In this document: one piece after another, positions 15,975 to 18,253 of the stretch | How positions within the stretch are numbered: the stretch's first letter is position 1 | Layout: each line of letters opens with the position of its first letter | Origin: Thermodesulfovibrionales bacterium | GTDB taxonomy: Bacteria; Nitrospirota; Thermodesulfovibrionia; Thermodesulfovibrionales; Dissulfurispiraceae | Length of the DNA stretch: 18,253 nt | Direction: 5' to 3' | Assembly: GCA_021129835.1 (NCBI GenBank) | Contig: JAJOKM010000070.1 | Location: 1 to 18,253, forward strand | The notes under the pieces: generated by a model | Database searches by the model: none | What the model was told of the DNA's origin: nothing | The model's input: the letters and a program-made list of their open reading frames with translations, nothing else | Program-made: the position numbers and the translations under genes

Positions 15975-16064
15975 ATGGTAGCCGTTCACGCCTTGAAACT
16001 TGAAATTAAAAATTAAGGAAAGATTAAAGTAGAAATTAGAAATCAGGTAATAGTTCAGCCATCT

Positions 16065-16224
16065 TGTCATTTCGAACGAATGTGAGAAATCTTGCTCATG
16101 ATAACGCACAATTCAATGCCAAAAGATTTCTCTCGGAGCCTGTCCTGAGCGATTCATTAAGATTCCTCACGGAGCCTGTCCTGAGCAGAGCATTAAAGAT
16201 TCCTCACAGAGTTCGGAATGACAG
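16065..16224. mobile_element. MITE-like element with 28-bp terminal inverted repeats and internal direct repeats
   Basis: The left end 16065-16092 (TGTCATTTCGAACGAATGTG, then AGAAATCT) is the inverted repeat of 16197-16224 (ending GTTCGGAATGACAG) with several mismatches. Inside are two direct copies of about 37 bases, 16134-16170 and 16170-16207, each beginning CGGAGCCTGTCCTGAGC and ending GATTCCTCAC. A further partial end, GTCGAAATGACAG, lies at about 16234-16246. No transposase is encoded. The element is in the 438-base nifE-nifB gap, so it probably separates the two transcription units. Confidence 0.6.
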
Positions 16225-16264
16225 GAGTGAAGGGGTCGAAATGACAGAAAAGGGATAAAGGGCT

Positions 16265-16404
16265 GAACTATTACGAAATTAGAATTTGGGAAGAGATGAT
16301 AAGGAGAAATTGGAAATTGGAAGGAGCAGCGCAAAAACATGAAAGCCAAATTTCTAATTTCTAATTTCTCCTCTCTAATTTCTACTTTCCAATTTCCAAA
16401 AAGG
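16265..16404. repeat. Purine/pyrimidine inverted repeat before nifB
   Basis: The first half (about 16270-16325) is rich in GGAGAAATTGGAAATTGGA-like words and the second (about 16350-16400) in the complementary TTTCTAATTTCTAATTTC and TTTCCAATTTCC. The arms are imperfect but could fold into a long AT-rich stem just ahead of the nifB ribosome binding site. The nifB promoter is not recognisable. Confidence 0.45.
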
Positions 16405-16412
16405 AGATAACA

Positions 16413-17358
16413 ATGGACCGGTCAAATCATCCATGTTTTAATGTTAAAGTGCGGGGCTCACACGGAAGGGTGCATCTTCCGGTAGCTCCCAGGTGCAATA
16501 TTCAATGCAAATACTGCGACAGAAAATACGACTGTGTAAATGAAAGCCGGCCGGGCGTAACAAGCGCTGTTTTGACTCCGATGCAGGCTATAATCTATCT
16601 TGACTTTATTTTTGAAAAAACAAAAAACATATCAGTTGTAGGGATTGCAGGCCCTGGAGATCCTTTTGCAACTCCTGAAGAGACCATGGAGACCTTGCGC
16701 CTTGTCAGAGAAAAATACCCTGAAATCATACTATGTCTTGCCACAAACGGTCTTGGCCTCGGTCCGTATGTCGATGAACTGGCGAGGATTAATGTGAAAC
16801 ATGTAACCATCACCGTAAATGCAGTCGATCCGGAAATAGGCGCCCAAATCTATTCTTTTATACGTTACGGAAAAAGGGTCCTAAGCCCTGAATTCGGAAT
16901 TAAAATTCTTCTTGAAAAGCAACTGGAAGCCATAAAAAAGCTGAAAGAAAGAGGTGTCACGACAAAGATAAATACAATCATATTGCCTGGAATAAATGAA
17001 GATCATATCGAAGATATTGCAAAGAAAATGTCCGAGCTTGGTGTTGATATTTTAAACTGTGTGCCATTTTATCTAAACAAAGGTTCGGCCTTTGCCCATT
17101 TGCCGGAGGCTTCTAAAGAGGTTGTGAAAAAGATCAGAAAAAAAAGCGGCTCAATATATCCCTCAGATGTATCACTGCGGAAGATGCAGGGTTGACGCCG
17201 TGGGGATACTGGGCGAGAAGAATAACAAAGAAATAATGGAAAGACTCAAAGAATGTTCCGAGATGCCGGAAATTCATGATAAAATCCACCCGTATGTTGC
17301 GGTTGCCAGCCTGGAAGCCTCACTCATAGAATCCTGGACGCCCCGGAAGACAGCCTAG
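16413..17358 (+). CDS. nifB: Nitrogenase cofactor biosynthesis radical SAM protein NifB, frameshifted
   Basis: NifB builds the 8Fe-9S-carbide core (NifB-co) needed by every known nitrogenase. The radical SAM cysteines are Cys28, Cys32 and Cys35 in PRCNIQCKYC, preceded by the family opening HPCFNVKVRGSHGRVHLPV. The frame ends early at YPSDVSLRKMQG (17195), but the conserved NifB tail YIPQMYHCGRCRVDAVGIL lies in the next frame, which runs to 17358. Removing one A from the A8 run 17138-17145 joins them into 314 residues. After the tail, HPYVAVASLEASLI resembles the start of a NifX-type domain and then stops, so a fused NifX domain may have been cut off. AAGGAG precedes the ATG. Codon use differs from nifH-nifE, and a MITE lies between, so nifB may have a separate origin. 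Confidence 0.9.
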
Positions 17359-17408
17359 CCGGCCAGCAAGTATCAATTGGACTGATAAGACATAAGAGAG
17401 ACAGAAAA

Positions 17409-18101
17409 ATGAAAATTCACTATTTACAACATGTGTTTTTTGAAGGCTTAGGTAGCATTGAACCGGTATTGAGGGAAAAAGGGCATGAATTAACGACTAC
17501 ACATTTATACGAAGACCAACAATTGCCCCTGGTAAAAGAACTTGACTGGCTAATAGTGCTGGGTGGACCAATGGGCATCTATGATGAAGCAAAATACTCG
17601 TGGTTAACCGCTGAAAAGCCTTTCATAAAAGAAGCAATTGAATCCAACAAAATTGTTCTTGGTATATGTCTTGGCGCACAACTCATTGCGGACGCACTAG
17701 GGGCAAAGGTGTATCAGAATAAGCATCGGGAAATAGGCTGGTTTAATATTACTCGGTCACCTGAAGTAAATGGCACAGTCCTGTCAGAAGTAATTCCTGA
17801 TCAAATGGAAGTATTTCATTGGCATGGTGACACCTTTGATATTCCACAAGGAGCAAAGGCAATAGCTGCAAGTGAAGCGTGCCAGAATCAAGGTTTTATA
17901 ACGAACAATCGTGTAGTAGGTTTTCAATTTCACCTTGAAACCACATTACAATCAGCAAGTGCACTTGTAAAGAACTGCCGAGATGAACTGGACAAATCTC
18001 AATATGTCCAGACTGAAAGTGAAATATTGTCAGATAATCAGCGTTTCACAAATATCAATCAGGTGATGCACTCCGTATTAGATGCATTGGAAATACTATA
18101 A
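17409..18101 (+). CDS. Class I glutamine amidotransferase domain protein (GMP synthase glutaminase-like)
   Basis: A 230-residue protein with one GATase1 domain. The nucleophile elbow GICLGAQL places Cys87, and QFHLE gives the partners His175 and Glu177, so the triad is complete. LIVLGGPMGIYDE is the oxyanion region, and VFHWHGDTF is a family motif. It resembles the free-standing proteins annotated as GMP synthase-like amidotransferases, whose true substrates are mostly unknown; some hydrolyse gamma-glutamyl compounds. There is no synthase domain or synthase gene beside it. It starts 50 bases after nifB on the same strand with only a weak ribosome binding site, so it may be in the nifB transcript, but no link to nitrogen fixation is established. 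The last 40 residues are outside the domain and unremarkable. Confidence 0.88.
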   Translation: MKIHYLQHVFFEGLGSIEPVLREKGHELTTTHLYEDQQLPLVKELDWLIVLGGPMGIYDEAKYSWLTAEKPFIKEAIESNKIVLGICLGAQLIADALGAKVYQNKHREIGWFNITRSPEVNGTVLSEVIPDQMEVFHWHGDTFDIPQGAKAIAASEACQNQGFITNNRVVGFQFHLETTLQSASALVKNCRDELDKSQYVQTESEILSDNQRFTNINQVMHSVLDALEIL

Positions 18102-18178
18102 TGGCGACAACACAGTTGATTTGTTTACGTAAAAACTTAATTTAAAAGAGGGCAATAGTTCGGTGCCCCCTCTCCCCC

Positions 18179-18253
18179 TAACCCCTCCCACCGAGGGGAG
18201 GGGGAATGTTTATTGATAATATTCCTTAATTCCCTCCCCCTTGACGGGGGAGG
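18179..18253. repeat. C/G-rich dispersed hairpin repeats
   Basis: TAACCCCTCCCACCGAGGGG (18179-18198) folds on itself and closely matches the copy at 8140-8166. A second unit of the same style, CCCTCCCCCTTGACGGGGG, ends the window. The stretch 18102-18253 holds no gene. Confidence 0.5.

Noticed and set aside
16064..16258. 64-residue + strand frame with repeated SEPVLS motif
   Set aside because: The apparent protein repeat is the internal direct repeat of the MITE-like element, not a gene.

Overview
The window comes from an anaerobic bacterium. I suggest an uncultured Chloroflexota (Dehalococcoidia-like) genome, from the split glutamate synthase with its ferredoxin-type partner and from the many short palindromic intergenic repeats; no marker gene is present, so this host call is an inference of low to moderate confidence. 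All recognisable genes lie on the + strand. No tRNA, rRNA, CRISPR array or intact insertion sequence was seen.

Layout. (1) 1-5884: an amino-nitrogen operon. A good sigma70-type promoter (238-266) precedes a dead Fe-S protein gene (348-810), then hisH, the glutamine amidotransferase part of a split glutamate synthase, hisF, the ferredoxin/FMN synthase part, and the GXGXG part. hisH and hisF are thus interleaved with the three pieces of glutamate synthase. A 135-bp MITE-like element with 18-bp terminal inverted repeats and a 6-bp target duplication sits between hisH and the amidotransferase gene. (2) 5885-8334: a REPIN-like doublet, an AT-rich inverted repeat, an orphan OmpR-type regulator whose receiver has lost its phosphorylation residues, a family 2 glycosyltransferase, and a 500-base non-coding stretch with several palindromes. 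(3) 8335-17358: a nitrogenase cluster in the order nifH remnant - nifH - nifI1 - nifI2 - nifD - nifK - nifN-like - nifE - nifB. (4) 17409-18101: a class I glutamine amidotransferase, then C/G-rich repeats to the end.

How it works together. The nif genes encode an Fe protein, two PII-like switch proteins that normally turn nitrogenase off when ammonium is plentiful, the catalytic D and K subunits, an E/N-type cofactor scaffold, and NifB for cofactor core synthesis. The split glutamate synthase would assimilate fixed ammonium together with a glutamine synthetase that is not in the window. By eye NifH and NifD resemble the alternative (Anf/Vnf) and uncharacterised nitrogenases more than classical Mo-NifHD, yet there is no delta (G) subunit gene.

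Most notable points. A decayed 5' fragment of a different nifH, of classical Mo-NifH type, lies directly in front of the working copy, which suggests operon replacement. The NifN-like protein is a close NifK paralogue that keeps all three P-cluster cysteines. nifN is bracketed by mirror-image repeats. nifI1 is broken by a 4-base tandem duplication. nifH, nifE and nifB each carry one homopolymer indel, which may be sequencing error, slippage or decay. Whether the organism can fix nitrogen cannot be settled from this sequence.
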